A program made the position numbers and the translations under genes. From Phenylobacterium sp. (GTDB lineage Bacteria > Pseudomonadota > Alphaproteobacteria > Caulobacterales > Caulobacteraceae), in contig NZ_SCTC01000021.1 of the NCBI RefSeq assembly GCF_004299445.1, forward strand, positions 29,590 through 93,589: 64,000 nt of DNA, given 5' to 3'. The notes beneath the pieces are model-generated. The model saw only the letters and a list, made by a program, of their open reading frames with translations, was not told the origin of the DNA and ran no database searches. Positions 1 through 8,213 of this stretch are shown one piece after another (the first letter of the stretch is position 1; each line of letters starts with the position of its first letter).

Positions 1-575
1 TTGGTCTTCATCGGGACGATCTCGTCCGCGAACTTGTTGGCCTGCTGGGCGGCGGCCATGCGGCGCTGGCTCTCCAGCGAGTACTCGTCCTGGTACTCGC
101 GGCTCAGATTGTAGCGCTTGGCCACGATGTCGGCCGTGTCGATCATGGCCATGAAGATATCCGGGGCCACCTTGAGCAGCTCGGGATCGAAGTTGTCCTT
201 GCCGACGCCCGGGTTCGGCATGGAGATCGACTCGACGCCGCCGGCGACCACAGCGCTGGCTCCGTCGTTGCGGATGTAGTTGGCCGCCATGGCGATCGTC
301 TGCAGGCCCGACGAGCAGAAGCGGTTGACCGTCACGCCCGAGGTGGTGATCGGCAGGCCGCCAAGCAGGCCCGCCTGGCGGGCGACGTTGCCGCCGCCGT
401 GCGCGACGTTGCCCATGACCACGTCTTCGATATCGGCCGGGTCGACGCCCGACTTGGCCACGGCGTGCTTCACGGCGTGCGCGGCCATGGAGACCGTGGG
501 GGTCATGTTGAACCCGCCGCGTCCCGACTTGGCGAGACCCGTACGGGCATAGGAAACGACAACGGCTTCACGCAT
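1..575 (-). CDS. Acetyl-CoA acetyltransferase (thiolase), 3' part cut off by window edge
   Basis: Thiolases condense two acyl-CoA molecules or cleave 3-ketoacyl-CoA, in fatty-acid oxidation or polyhydroxybutyrate supply. About 191 N-terminal residues are present; the rest lies beyond base 1. The reverse-strand reading starts MREAVVVSYARTGLAKSG and carries the thiolase-N nucleophile motif NRFCSSGLQT, with the acyl-accepting Cys in it, followed by a GGVESIS stretch typical of the family. The ATG ending at 575 is preceded on the minus strand by a strong GGGAGGA ribosome binding site. Substrate length specificity cannot be decided from this half. It is not a close duplicate of the second thiolase at 54491, which differs in its N-terminus. 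Confidence 0.93.
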   Translation of the reverse strand, partial: MREAVVVSYARTGLAKSGRGGFNMTPTVSMAAHAVKHAVAKSGVDPADIEDVVMGNVAHGGGNVARQAGLLGGLPITTSGVTVNRFCSSGLQTIAMAANYIRNDGASAVVAGGVESISMPNPGVGKDNFDPELLKVAPDIFMAMIDTADIVAKRYNLSREYQDEYSLESQRRMAAAQQANKFADEIVPMKT

Positions 576-805
576 AGGGCAATCCTCCCAACGAAATGGA
601 TTTTTTGAGCCCTCGGTCGGGCCCGGAAATACGCGGGCGCAACCTTTGCATCCCGAGATGCGATTGACCAGCGTGCCGCGACAGCCGCACGCAAACTCTT
701 GCAGGAAACAAGCGCGCCGAGGACGCTTGAAAAGTGGCTTCCACTTTGCTGGACCGCGCTCTAGGGACGGGCTGCGCTGCCTCGCCGATTTCAAAGGACG
801 ATCGC
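576..805. other. Intergenic region between divergent thiolase and PPIase genes
   Basis: No gene is supported here; overlapping open frames are shadows. It should hold the divergent promoters. The one clear structure is a perfect palindrome, AAAGTGG-CTT-CCACTTT, at 731-747, about 60 bases before the PPIase start and followed by GCTCTAG at 758-764, which could be part of a promoter. Confidence 0.5.
731..747. promoter_or_regulatory. Perfect 7-bp inverted repeat (AAAGTGG/CCACTTT), possible operator
   Basis: Seven-base arms separated by CTT, upstream of the PPIase-argJ pair. No T-run follows, so it is not an intrinsic terminator. Sequences of the form CCACTTT followed by GCTCTA recur in intergenic DNA of many alphaproteobacteria as I remember them, so this may be a dispersed motif rather than a dedicated operator. 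Confidence 0.35.
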
Positions 806-1750
806 ATGACGGCCAAGAGGCCCTTCCGCATCGCCGTCATGGCCGTCGTCGTCGCGCTGAGCGTTACGGCCTGCGGTCGCGACGCCGGCGGGGACAGTCC
901 GCCCGAGCGGGGCGACAAGGCGGTGGCCAAGGTCGACGGCAAGATCATCTGGGCGTCCGACGTGAAGCATGAGGCGGTGGCCCAGGGGCTGGTGGGCGAG
1001 GGCGAGCCGCTGGACACCTCGTCGGACCTGTTCCGCCGGATGATGGACGAGGTGATCGACCAGAAGCTGCTGGCGGCCGAGGCGCGCCGGCGCAAGCTGG
1101 ACAAGGATCCGGCGGCCCAACGTCGGCTGATCGCGGCCGAAGACCGGGTCCTGGGCGACATGCTGGTCGAGAATCAGGTGGCCGATGCGGTCACCGAGAA
1201 CGCCATCCGCGGCCTCTACGAGGAGCAGCAGAAGCTGTCGCGCCGGTCGATGGAGATTCGGGCGCGTCAGATCGTTCTCGCCACCGCCGCCGAAGCCGAC
1301 CAGGTCAAGAAGCTGCTGGCCGCTGGCGCCGCCTTCGAGGCGCTGGCGATGGAGCGTTCGCGCGATGCGGCCACGCGGTTCAACGGCGGCGACCTGGGCT
1401 ACTTCACCACCGACGTGATGCCCGAGGCCTACGAGACGGCGCTGAACGGCGCGCGGGTCGGCCAGGTGGTGGGGCCTGTGGCGGTCGAGGGCGGATTCGC
1501 CCTGGTGAAGGTTGAGGACGTGCGCGAGGAGCAACCGATCGCTCTGGACGCCGCCCGCCCGCAGATCGTTCGCTTCCTGACCTACGACCGCATCCGCGAC
1601 CTGTTGGAAAAGCTGCGCGCCAAGGCCAAGGTCGAGACCCTGATCAAGCCCGAGGCCGGCGCGCCGAAGGCTGTTCCGCCCGCCGACGCGCCGAAGGTCG
1701 CGCCAGTCCCGGCCGCCGCCCAGCCCCAGACCAAGGGAACAGCCAAATGA
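806..1750 (+). CDS. Parvulin-type peptidyl-prolyl isomerase, lipoprotein
   Basis: Predicted periplasmic folding factor of the PpiC/SurA/PrsA type, 314 residues. I chose ATG 806 over an upstream in-frame ATG at 734 because it follows an AAAGGA-like ribosome binding site and gives a clean lipoprotein signal, MTAKRPFRIAVMAVVVALSV followed by TACG, with the lipidated Cys near residue 22. A helical N-terminal domain precedes the rotamase domain at about residues 140-245, with the parvulin motifs RARQIV, FNGGDLGYF and a GPV...GGFALVKV strand. The C-terminal 40 residues are Ala/Pro-rich and probably disordered. The stop codon overlaps the argJ start (ATGA), so the two are almost certainly co-transcribed; a PPIase next to argJ is, from memory, usual in Caulobacter relatives. 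Confidence 0.9.
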   Translation: MTAKRPFRIAVMAVVVALSVTACGRDAGGDSPPERGDKAVAKVDGKIIWASDVKHEAVAQGLVGEGEPLDTSSDLFRRMMDEVIDQKLLAAEARRRKLDKDPAAQRRLIAAEDRVLGDMLVENQVADAVTENAIRGLYEEQQKLSRRSMEIRARQIVLATAAEADQVKKLLAAGAAFEALAMERSRDAATRFNGGDLGYFTTDVMPEAYETALNGARVGQVVGPVAVEGGFALVKVEDVREEQPIALDAARPQIVRFLTYDRIRDLLEKLRAKAKVETLIKPEAGAPKAVPPADAPKVAPVPAAAQPQTKGTAK

Positions 1751-3183
1751 GCCGCAAGCCCGCCAAGCCCGCGGCCAAGACGCCGGCCGCCAAGTCCGCC
1801 AAGCCGGTTGAGGTCGTGGGTCATACGATCGAGCGCGCGCTCGAGCCCCTGACCTCGGCCGTGAAGCGCGCCGCCGACAAGACCTCGCGGGCTCTCGACC
1901 ATGGCAAGCCGGCCGCCAAGGCTGCGCCGGCCAAGGTCGACAAGGCGGCTATGCCCGTCTCGCCGCTGGCCGTGCCGTTCCCGCGGATGAAGCCGATCCG
2001 GGGTGTGACGCTGGGGACCGGCCGGGCCGGCTTCTACAAGCACGATCGCGAAGACCTGCTGGTCATGAGCTTCCCCGAGGGCGCCAGCTGCGCGGGGGTC
2101 TTCACCCGCCACGCCGTGGGCTCGGCGCCGGTGGACTGGTGCAAGCGCCAGCTGGAGGCGACCAAGGGCGAGGGCGTGAAGGCGCTGGTGGTCAACGCCG
2201 GCTGCGCCAACTCCTTCACCGGCCGCCCCGGCGCCGACGCGGTGCGGCGCGTGGCTTCGGCTGTCGGCAAGCGCTTCGACTGCCGCCAGCGCGACGTCAT
2301 GGTCGCCTCGACCGGCGTCATCGGCGTGCTGTTGGACGACGCCAAGATCACCGCACGCCTGCCCGAGGTGGAGGGCCGGCTGGAGGCCGACGGCTGGGGC
2401 GGCGCAGCGCGCGCCATCATGACTACCGACACCTTCCCGAAGGGCGCCTACGCCGAGGCCAAGATCGACGGCGTGACGGTGCGCATCGGCGGTATCTGCA
2501 AGGGCTCGGGCATGATCGCGCCCGACATGGCGACCATGCTGGCCTTCGTGGTGACCGACGCCAACATCTCGCCGCGCGCCCTGCAGGCCCTGGTCAGCCT
2601 CTACACCCGCAACACCTTCAACGCGGTGACGGTGGACGGCGACCGTTCGACCAACGACACCCTGTTGCTGTTCGCGACCGGCCAGTCGGGGGCGCCCAAG
2701 ATATCCCGCGCCGGCGAGCACCGCCTCGCCGACTTCCGCGACAAGCTGGAGGCGGTGCTGATGAACCTGGCCCACCAGCTGGTCCGCGACGGCGAGGGCG
2801 CCACGAAGTTCATCAAGATCACCGTCACGGGCGCGCAGAGCGCCGCCTCGGCCCGCAAGATTGCGCGGTCGGTGGCTGACAGCCCCCTGGTGAAAACCGC
2901 CTTCGCCGGCGAGGACGCGAACTGGGGCCGCATCGTGATGGCCGTGGGCAAGGCCGACGAGCCGGTGGATCGCGACTCCCTGAGCGTGAAGTTCGGCCCG
3001 CACTGGGCGGCGCAGGACGGCCTGATTGCGGCCTCGTACGACGAGGCTAAGATGAGCGCCTACATGAAGAAGGCCGAGCTGGAAGTGACCATAGACGTGG
3101 GGGTCGGCCGGGCCAGCTCCACCGTCTGGACCTGCGATCTCACGAAGCGGTACGTCGAAATCAACGGCGACTATCGCTCATGA
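1747..3183 (+). CDS. argJ: Bifunctional glutamate N-acetyltransferase / ornithine acetyltransferase
   Basis: ArgJ transfers the acetyl group of N-acetylornithine to glutamate, making the arginine pathway cyclic; many forms also use acetyl-CoA. The conserved self-cleavage region KGSGMIAPDMATMLAF is present, with the Ala-Thr bond in MATML that is cut to expose the nucleophilic Thr of the beta chain. The product is 478 residues. The family body begins near residue 70 (PLAVPFPRMKPI); before it lies an Ala/Lys/Pro-rich stretch that looks disordered. Start 1747 is favoured by the 4-base overlap with the preceding PPIase. An internal ATG at 1951 would give a normal-length ArgJ but has a poorer ribosome binding site. 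The 3' end overlaps the convergent glycosyltransferase gene by 23 bases. Confidence 0.95.
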   Translation: MSRKPAKPAAKTPAAKSAKPVEVVGHTIERALEPLTSAVKRAADKTSRALDHGKPAAKAAPAKVDKAAMPVSPLAVPFPRMKPIRGVTLGTGRAGFYKHDREDLLVMSFPEGASCAGVFTRHAVGSAPVDWCKRQLEATKGEGVKALVVNAGCANSFTGRPGADAVRRVASAVGKRFDCRQRDVMVASTGVIGVLLDDAKITARLPEVEGRLEADGWGGAARAIMTTDTFPKGAYAEAKIDGVTVRIGGICKGSGMIAPDMATMLAFVVTDANISPRALQALVSLYTRNTFNAVTVDGDRSTNDTLLLFATGQSGAPKISRAGEHRLADFRDKLEAVLMNLAHQLVRDGEGATKFIKITVTGAQSAASARKIARSVADSPLVKTAFAGEDANWGRIVMAVGKADEPVDRDSLSVKFGPHWAAQDGLIAASYDEAKMSAYMKKAELEVTIDVGVGRASSTVWTCDLTKRYVEINGDYRS

Positions 3184-5068
3184 CCCACGGCGGCTTGCGC
3201 GGCGGCGGACTTGCCAGCTTGTAGTCGCTGTACCGGAGGTCGAAGAGCGGGTTGTGGAAGGGGTCCTGGTCCAGCGCCCGGCCCCAGCGGGACTGCATCG
3301 CGGCGATCTCGGCGTTGAAGCGCGCCTGCGCCTCGGGTTCGCGATCCTCGCCGCGGGAGGCGGACTCGTGGTGGACCAGCTCGGCGTGGGGCGTCCAGAC
3401 GATGTCGTAGCCGGCGGCGCGCACTTTCAGGCACAGGTCGACGTCGTTGAAGGCCACGGTCAGGCGTTCCGCGTCGAGCCCGCCAACCTCATCATAGACG
3501 GACTTGCGGATGGCCAGGCAGGCGGCCGTCACGGCCGTGACGTTCCGGGGCGTGAGGAGGTGGCGGTAGTAGCCGCCGTTATCGCCCGGCGCGCCGTAGC
3601 AGAGGTGGCCGGCCACGCCGCCCATGCCGATCACCACGCCGGCGTGCTGCACGGTGCCGTCGGGAAACAGCAGTCTCGCACCGACGGCGCCGACATTCGG
3701 CCGCACGACCTGGGCCACCATCTCGTCGAGCCAATCGTCGCGCAGCATCGAGATGTCGTTGTTGAGCAGCACCAGGATTTCGCCGCGCGCCTCGGCGGCG
3801 GCCAGGTTGTTCAGCGCCGAGAAGTTGAAGGGGCCGGGCGCGGGGAGGATCCGTACGCGCGCGTCCTTCCGCAGACGCTCGAACAGGGCCGCGGTCTCGG
3901 GTTCGACGCTGCCGTTGTCGACGATCAACAGTTCCAGCGGGGCGTAGGCCGTCTTGGTCAGCACGCCGTCGGCGCACTGGGCCAGCAGTTCGGCGCGGTC
4001 GCGTGTGGGCACGATGATCGAGACCAGCGGCCGGGGTTCCGGCGGCGCGCGGCGCACGCCGACCCAGCCGGGGGAGTCTTCGAGGTTCGCAACGGTCACT
4101 CGCGTTTGTCCCGTGCGGACCAGGTGTTCGTCCACGGCCCGACGGGCGGCGTCGGCGCAGCGGTCCATGAAGGCCTGCGAGAAGGTCTCGGGCCCGCCCT
4201 CCTGGCGCCAGTGATAGAGCACCCAGGGAATGTGATGGATGCGCGAGGCTGACGATTGCTCGCTGACCCGCAGGGCCAGGTCATAGTCCTGGCTGCCTTC
4301 GAAACCGACCCGAAGCCCGCCGATCGCCTCCACGATGCTGCGCCGATAGACGCCCAGATGGCTGACGAAGTTCTGGCTGAGGATCAGCTCGGGATTCCAG
4401 GCGGTCTTGAAGTAGGGCTCGTAGCGTCGCCCGCTCGTGTCGATCTTGTCCTCGTCGGAGTAGATCAGATCGGCGTCGGGATGCTCCTGCAGCAGGGCCG
4501 CGACCTCGTAGAGCGCGCGTTCGGGCAGGATGTCGTCATGATCCATCAGGGCCACGAACTCGCCGGTCGCCAGCGTGAGGGCCGTGTTGGTGGCGGCGCA
4601 GATGTTGCCGTTCTCGGGGCGGCGGACCACCTTGATCCGAGAGTCGGCGGCGGCCTGCTTCTGTAGCGCCTTCCAGACCGCCGGCTCAGGCGACGCGTCG
4701 TCGGCGATGCACAGCTCCCAGTGCGGATAGAGTTGGGCGCGCACCGAGGCGATGGCCTTGACGATCAGGTCGGGCGATTTCGCATAGACCGGCATCACCA
4801 CCGAGATCAGCGGCGTGTACGTCATCCGCGCCACGTGCGCGCGGATGGACTTGCGGTCGGTGGGGGACAGCGTGTCGTAGGTCGCCACCCAGTCCAGGTA
4901 GTCGCCGTAACTCAGCGCCTCGGGTTCCAGCACCGAGCGGATGTAGCGCGCGCCCCAGCGTGTCTTGGCCATACGCTCGGCGGCCGCGTGCACGACCCGG
5001 TGGATCAGCGGCACGCGGCGCACAGCATTCAGCGCATGGATGGACAGGGTGCGGACGAGGGCGTGCAT
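3161..5068 (-). CDS. Two-domain family-2 glycosyltransferase
   Basis: Large (635 residue) cytoplasmic or membrane-associated glycosyltransferase, probably for surface polysaccharide. A GT2 domain starts near residue 88 (PLISVVMPVYAK) and contains ALMDHDDILP and YSDEDKID. A second GT2 domain starts near residue 345 (PLVSIIVPTRDR) and contains VLLNNDISML and FNDVDLCLKVRAAGY. Two GT2 modules in one chain are common in rhamnan and O-antigen synthesis, but the sugar cannot be told here. No membrane helix is obvious. The gene is convergent with argJ with a 23-base 3' overlap. No other polysaccharide genes are adjacent, so it seems to be an isolated locus. Confidence 0.88.
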   Translation of the reverse strand: MHALVRTLSIHALNAVRRVPLIHRVVHAAAERMAKTRWGARYIRSVLEPEALSYGDYLDWVATYDTLSPTDRKSIRAHVARMTYTPLISVVMPVYAKSPDLIVKAIASVRAQLYPHWELCIADDASPEPAVWKALQKQAAADSRIKVVRRPENGNICAATNTALTLATGEFVALMDHDDILPERALYEVAALLQEHPDADLIYSDEDKIDTSGRRYEPYFKTAWNPELILSQNFVSHLGVYRRSIVEAIGGLRVGFEGSQDYDLALRVSEQSSASRIHHIPWVLYHWRQEGGPETFSQAFMDRCADAARRAVDEHLVRTGQTRVTVANLEDSPGWVGVRRAPPEPRPLVSIIVPTRDRAELLAQCADGVLTKTAYAPLELLIVDNGSVEPETAALFERLRKDARVRILPAPGPFNFSALNNLAAAEARGEILVLLNNDISMLRDDWLDEMVAQVVRPNVGAVGARLLFPDGTVQHAGVVIGMGGVAGHLCYGAPGDNGGYYRHLLTPRNVTAVTAACLAIRKSVYDEVGGLDAERLTVAFNDVDLCLKVRAAGYDIVWTPHAELVHHESASRGEDREPEAQARFNAEIAAMQSRWGRALDQDPFHNPLFDLRYSDYKLASPPPRKPPWVMSDSRR

Positions 5069-5104
5069 GGACTGCGTCTTGTCGCCCGCGTCACGCCCTC
5101 TCGT

Positions 5105-6529
5105 CTAGCGGTTGCTCCAGACGCCCGTCGGGCGGTCGCCGCCGCCCGCGTTACCCCCGCCGCTACGACGGCGCCGGCTCGGACCCTTGAAGCCCGGCTT
5201 GGCGTTCTCGCCCTGGGGCCGGCCCTCGGAGCGGCCGCCGTCCTGGCGGTGAGCCGGCTTGGCGTCGGCGTGGTTGCGGTTGCGCTTGGCCGCGTGAGCC
5301 CCGCGATGCGGCTGGGCCTTGCCCTGCGGGCGCGCGGCCTGCGAGCGCTCGGGCTTGCCGGTGTCGGGCATGGCCGCGGTGGCCGCGCCCAGGTGACGGT
5401 CGTTGCGGCGGTCGAAGCTGGGGATCCGCTGACGGGTCACCTTTTCGATGTCCTTCAGCAGGTTCCGCTCATCGTCGGCGCAGAACGCCACCGCCGAGCC
5501 GTCAGCGCCGGCGCGGGCCGTACGGCCGATCCGGTGGACGTAGCTTTCCGGCACGTTGGGCAGTTCGAACTGCACGACGTGGGTGACCGCATCGACGTCG
5601 ATGCCGCGCGCGGCGATGTCGGTGGCCACCAGGGCGCGGACTTCGCCGGCCTTGAACGCGGCCAGGGCGCGTTCGCGCTGGCCCTGGCTCTTGTCGCCAT
5701 GGATCGAGGCCGCCTCGACGCCGGCCTGCTCCAGGCCCTTGGCGACGCGGTCGGCGCCGCGCTTGGTGCGGGTGAAGACGATGACGCGCTTGAAGCTGCC
5801 ATCATCGAACAGTTCGGCCAGCAGGGCGCGCTTGCGTTGCTGCTCGACGAACACGACGCGCTGGTTGACGCGGTCCACCGTGGTGGCCTGCGGGGTCACC
5901 GAGACCTTCAGCGGGTTCGGGTTGAGGATTTCGGCCGACAGCTTTTCGATCTCGCTGGGCATGGTGGCCGAGAAGAACAGGTTCTGGCGGACCCGCGGGA
6001 CGAACTTGATGATCTTCCGGATGGGGACGATGAAGCCCATGTCCAGCATCTGGTCGGCTTCGTCGAGAACCAGGATCTCGACGCCCTCGAGGGTCATCGA
6101 TTTCTCGCCAAGGTGGTCGAGCAGGCGGCCGGGCGTGGCGACGAGGATGTCGACGCCGGGCGCCATGGCGCGCATCTGGCCGCCATACTTCACGCCGCCG
6201 AAGATCACCGCGACGGTGACGCCGATGTGCTTGCCATAGGTCTTGAAGCTCTCGCCGATCTGGGTCGCCAGCTCGCGGGTCGGCGCCAGCACCAGCACAC
6301 GGGCACTGCGGCGCGGGGCGGGCTTCTTGTTCTCGGCCAGGCGGTGGAGGATCGGCAGGGCGAAGGCGGCCGTCTTGCCGGTGCCCGTCTGGGCGATGCC
6401 CAGAAGATCCTTGCCCGACATCACGCCGGGGATGGCCTGCGCCTGGATCGGCGTCGGCTGGGTGTAGCCCTCGTCGGCCAGCGCCTTGAGCAGCGGCTTG
6501 GCCAGGCCAAGGTCGATAAATTGGGTCAA
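5105..6529 (-). CDS. DEAD-box ATP-dependent RNA helicase (RhlE-like)
   Basis: ATP-driven RNA unwinding, probably in ribosome assembly or mRNA turnover. All motifs are visible over 474 residues: the Q motif near residues 22-29, Walker A AQTGTGKT at 46-53, PTRELA, LDEAD in motif II, SAT in motif III, TDIAARGID and HRIGRTARAG in motif VI. The last 100 residues are Arg/Lys/Gly-rich, the usual basic RNA-binding tail of RhlE-type proteins. The closest named relatives by motif layout are RhlE; I cannot separate them from RhlB-like forms with certainty. It is followed after 36 bases by the glycosyltransferase on the same strand. Confidence 0.93.
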   Translation of the reverse strand: MTQFIDLGLAKPLLKALADEGYTQPTPIQAQAIPGVMSGKDLLGIAQTGTGKTAAFALPILHRLAENKKPAPRRSARVLVLAPTRELATQIGESFKTYGKHIGVTVAVIFGGVKYGGQMRAMAPGVDILVATPGRLLDHLGEKSMTLEGVEILVLDEADQMLDMGFIVPIRKIIKFVPRVRQNLFFSATMPSEIEKLSAEILNPNPLKVSVTPQATTVDRVNQRVVFVEQQRKRALLAELFDDGSFKRVIVFTRTKRGADRVAKGLEQAGVEAASIHGDKSQGQRERALAAFKAGEVRALVATDIAARGIDVDAVTHVVQFELPNVPESYVHRIGRTARAGADGSAVAFCADDERNLLKDIEKVTRQRIPSFDRRNDRHLGAATAAMPDTGKPERSQAARPQGKAQPHRGAHAAKRNRNHADAKPAHRQDGGRSEGRPQGENAKPGFKGPSRRRRSGGGNAGGGDRPTGVWSNR

Positions 6530-6821
6530 ACGAATAGTCTTTCGCGTATGCGACGAACGCGCCGGCTCGGAACCTTCCGAGGGCGCGGGGATCGCTGTCT
6601 TTGGGGAGCGCCCCGCGTGATGGGCGATCTATGAGAAGTCTCTCACTGCGCTCGACAGGCTGGGTCTTCGGAAAGACCCCACGCGGCTGGAGCGTCGCTA
6701 GCACTCAGGAGGAGCGCAACCCGCAAATCGGGGTTCCGGGCGTTAATGTCAACCCACGTGGTCGGAATGGGGCCCGGCTGGCCCCGATTGCCATTCGGCG
6801 GCCGGTGGGGGAAACCAGACC
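6530..6821. other. 292-base intergenic region, divergent promoters expected
   Basis: Separates the divergent helicase and hydrolase genes. It is GC-rich; open frames through it are weak. I see no terminator, RNA gene or repeat in it. A GGGGGA ribosome binding site just before 6822 serves the hydrolase. Confidence 0.4.
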
Positions 6822-8051
6822 ATGATCAGGCTTCTGCTTCTCGGGGCCACGTTGTCCTTGAGCCTGGGCGCGGCCGCCGCGGCGGCGATCGCGCCGGTCG
6901 ATCGGGCGGCGATCGAGGCCTATGAAGTCCGGCTGCCGGCCGGGCCGACGGCAGCGCCCGGAGCGCCCCCCAAGACGCTGGCGGCCCGCATGGCCGAGCT
7001 CAAGGTCCCGGCGGTCAGCGTGGCCTTCTTCGAGAACGGCAGAGTGAAATGGGCGCGGGCCTACGGGGTTGCCCAGGCGGGGGGCGGGCAGGCCGTCACA
7101 CCTCAGACGCTGTTCCAGGCCGCCTCGATGAGCAAGGCGCTGGCCGCCGTAGCCGCGCTGCGGCTGGTCGAGCAGGGCCGGTTGGACCTCGACGGCGACG
7201 TCAACGGACGGCTGAAGGCCTGGACGGTTCCCGCCAGCGACTACACCGGCGAGCAGAAGGTTACGCTGCGCCGCCTGCTCAGCCACACCGCCGGCCTGAC
7301 CGTGAGCGGTTTCCCAGGCTATGCGGCCGGCCGGCCGGTCCCGAGCACCGTGCAGATCCTGAACGGCGCGCCGCCTTCGAACACGCCCGCCGTTCGATCG
7401 TTCGAGGCGCCCGGCGGCGCCTACGCCTATTCCGGCGGCGGCTTCACGGTCGCCCAACTGCTGATCGAGGAGGCGCAGGGCAAGCCCTATCCGGATGTGC
7501 TGCAAGCCCTGGTGCTACGGCCCGCCGGCATGCGCCGCTCCACCTTCGACCAGCCCTTGCCGGCCCGCCTGGCGCGTCGTGCCGCCAGCGGCCACGACAG
7601 CAAGGGCGCGTTGATCCTCGGCGCCCGAAACACCTATCCCGAGTACGCCGCCGCCGGCCTGTGGACGACGCCGTCCGACTACAGCCGGTTCATGATCGCG
7701 CTTCAGGACGCCTACGCCGGCCGCCCTGGCGTGGTCCTCAGCCAGGCCAGTGCGCGGACGATGATGACGCCCGTCGATGCTGGCTACGGTCTGGGGGTCG
7801 TGCTGGGACGGCGCGGGGGGCATGGCTACTTCCAGCACAGCGGCAGCAATATGGGTTTCCAGTGCGCCTCGTTCGCGTTCCTCGACGGGTCGCGGCAGGG
7901 CGTGGTGGTGATGACCAATGGCGACCTTGGCGGGCGGCTTGCGGGAGAGATTCTGTCGGCCCTGGGCGACGCCTATGGCTGGGGCCCCTACGACCCCGCC
8001 AATAAGGTCTCGCCCCGCCGCGCTCCGATGGCGCCGCCGTCGCCCCGGTGA
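6822..8051 (+). CDS. Secreted serine hydrolase of the class C beta-lactamase / esterase fold
   Basis: Penicillin-binding-protein-like hydrolase, 409 residues, exported by an N-terminal Sec signal (LLLLGATLSLSLGAAAAAA). The SxxK catalytic motif is SMSK at 102-105, the second motif is YSG at 203-205 (Tyr in the position of YxN), and the third is HSG near 339 in place of the KTG box. The HSG form is typical of esterase or D-aminopeptidase-like members rather than true cephalosporinases, so I do not call it a resistance gene. It is followed after 160 bases by a TonB-dependent receptor; a joint role in using an imported compound is possible but unproven. Confidence 0.88.
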   Translation: MIRLLLLGATLSLSLGAAAAAAIAPVDRAAIEAYEVRLPAGPTAAPGAPPKTLAARMAELKVPAVSVAFFENGRVKWARAYGVAQAGGGQAVTPQTLFQAASMSKALAAVAALRLVEQGRLDLDGDVNGRLKAWTVPASDYTGEQKVTLRRLLSHTAGLTVSGFPGYAAGRPVPSTVQILNGAPPSNTPAVRSFEAPGGAYAYSGGGFTVAQLLIEEAQGKPYPDVLQALVLRPAGMRRSTFDQPLPARLARRAASGHDSKGALILGARNTYPEYAAAGLWTTPSDYSRFMIALQDAYAGRPGVVLSQASARTMMTPVDAGYGLGVVLGRRGGHGYFQHSGSNMGFQCASFAFLDGSRQGVVVMTNGDLGGRLAGEILSALGDAYGWGPYDPANKVSPRRAPMAPPSPR

Positions 8052-8213
8052 CTGTCAGGTCGCCTTTCCGGCCTCCACCCGTGCATCCGGGACACAAAAG
8101 GTCGCAGCCGCACCGACCGGGCGCCCCGCAGGCTTGACGGTCTGGGCGGGAACCCGAAGAAGAGGCGCGGGGGACCGGGCGCAGCGCGTCTGGCGAAGGA
8201 GGGGGTTCACAAC

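Noticed and set aside
4721..6634. 637-residue plus-strand open frame
   Set aside because: It runs antisense through the GT2 start and the DEAD-box helicase and has no family pattern; typical shadow in GC-rich DNA.
6822..8051. Antibiotic-resistance beta-lactamase
   Set aside because: The third motif is HSG rather than KTG, which fits esterase-like relatives better.
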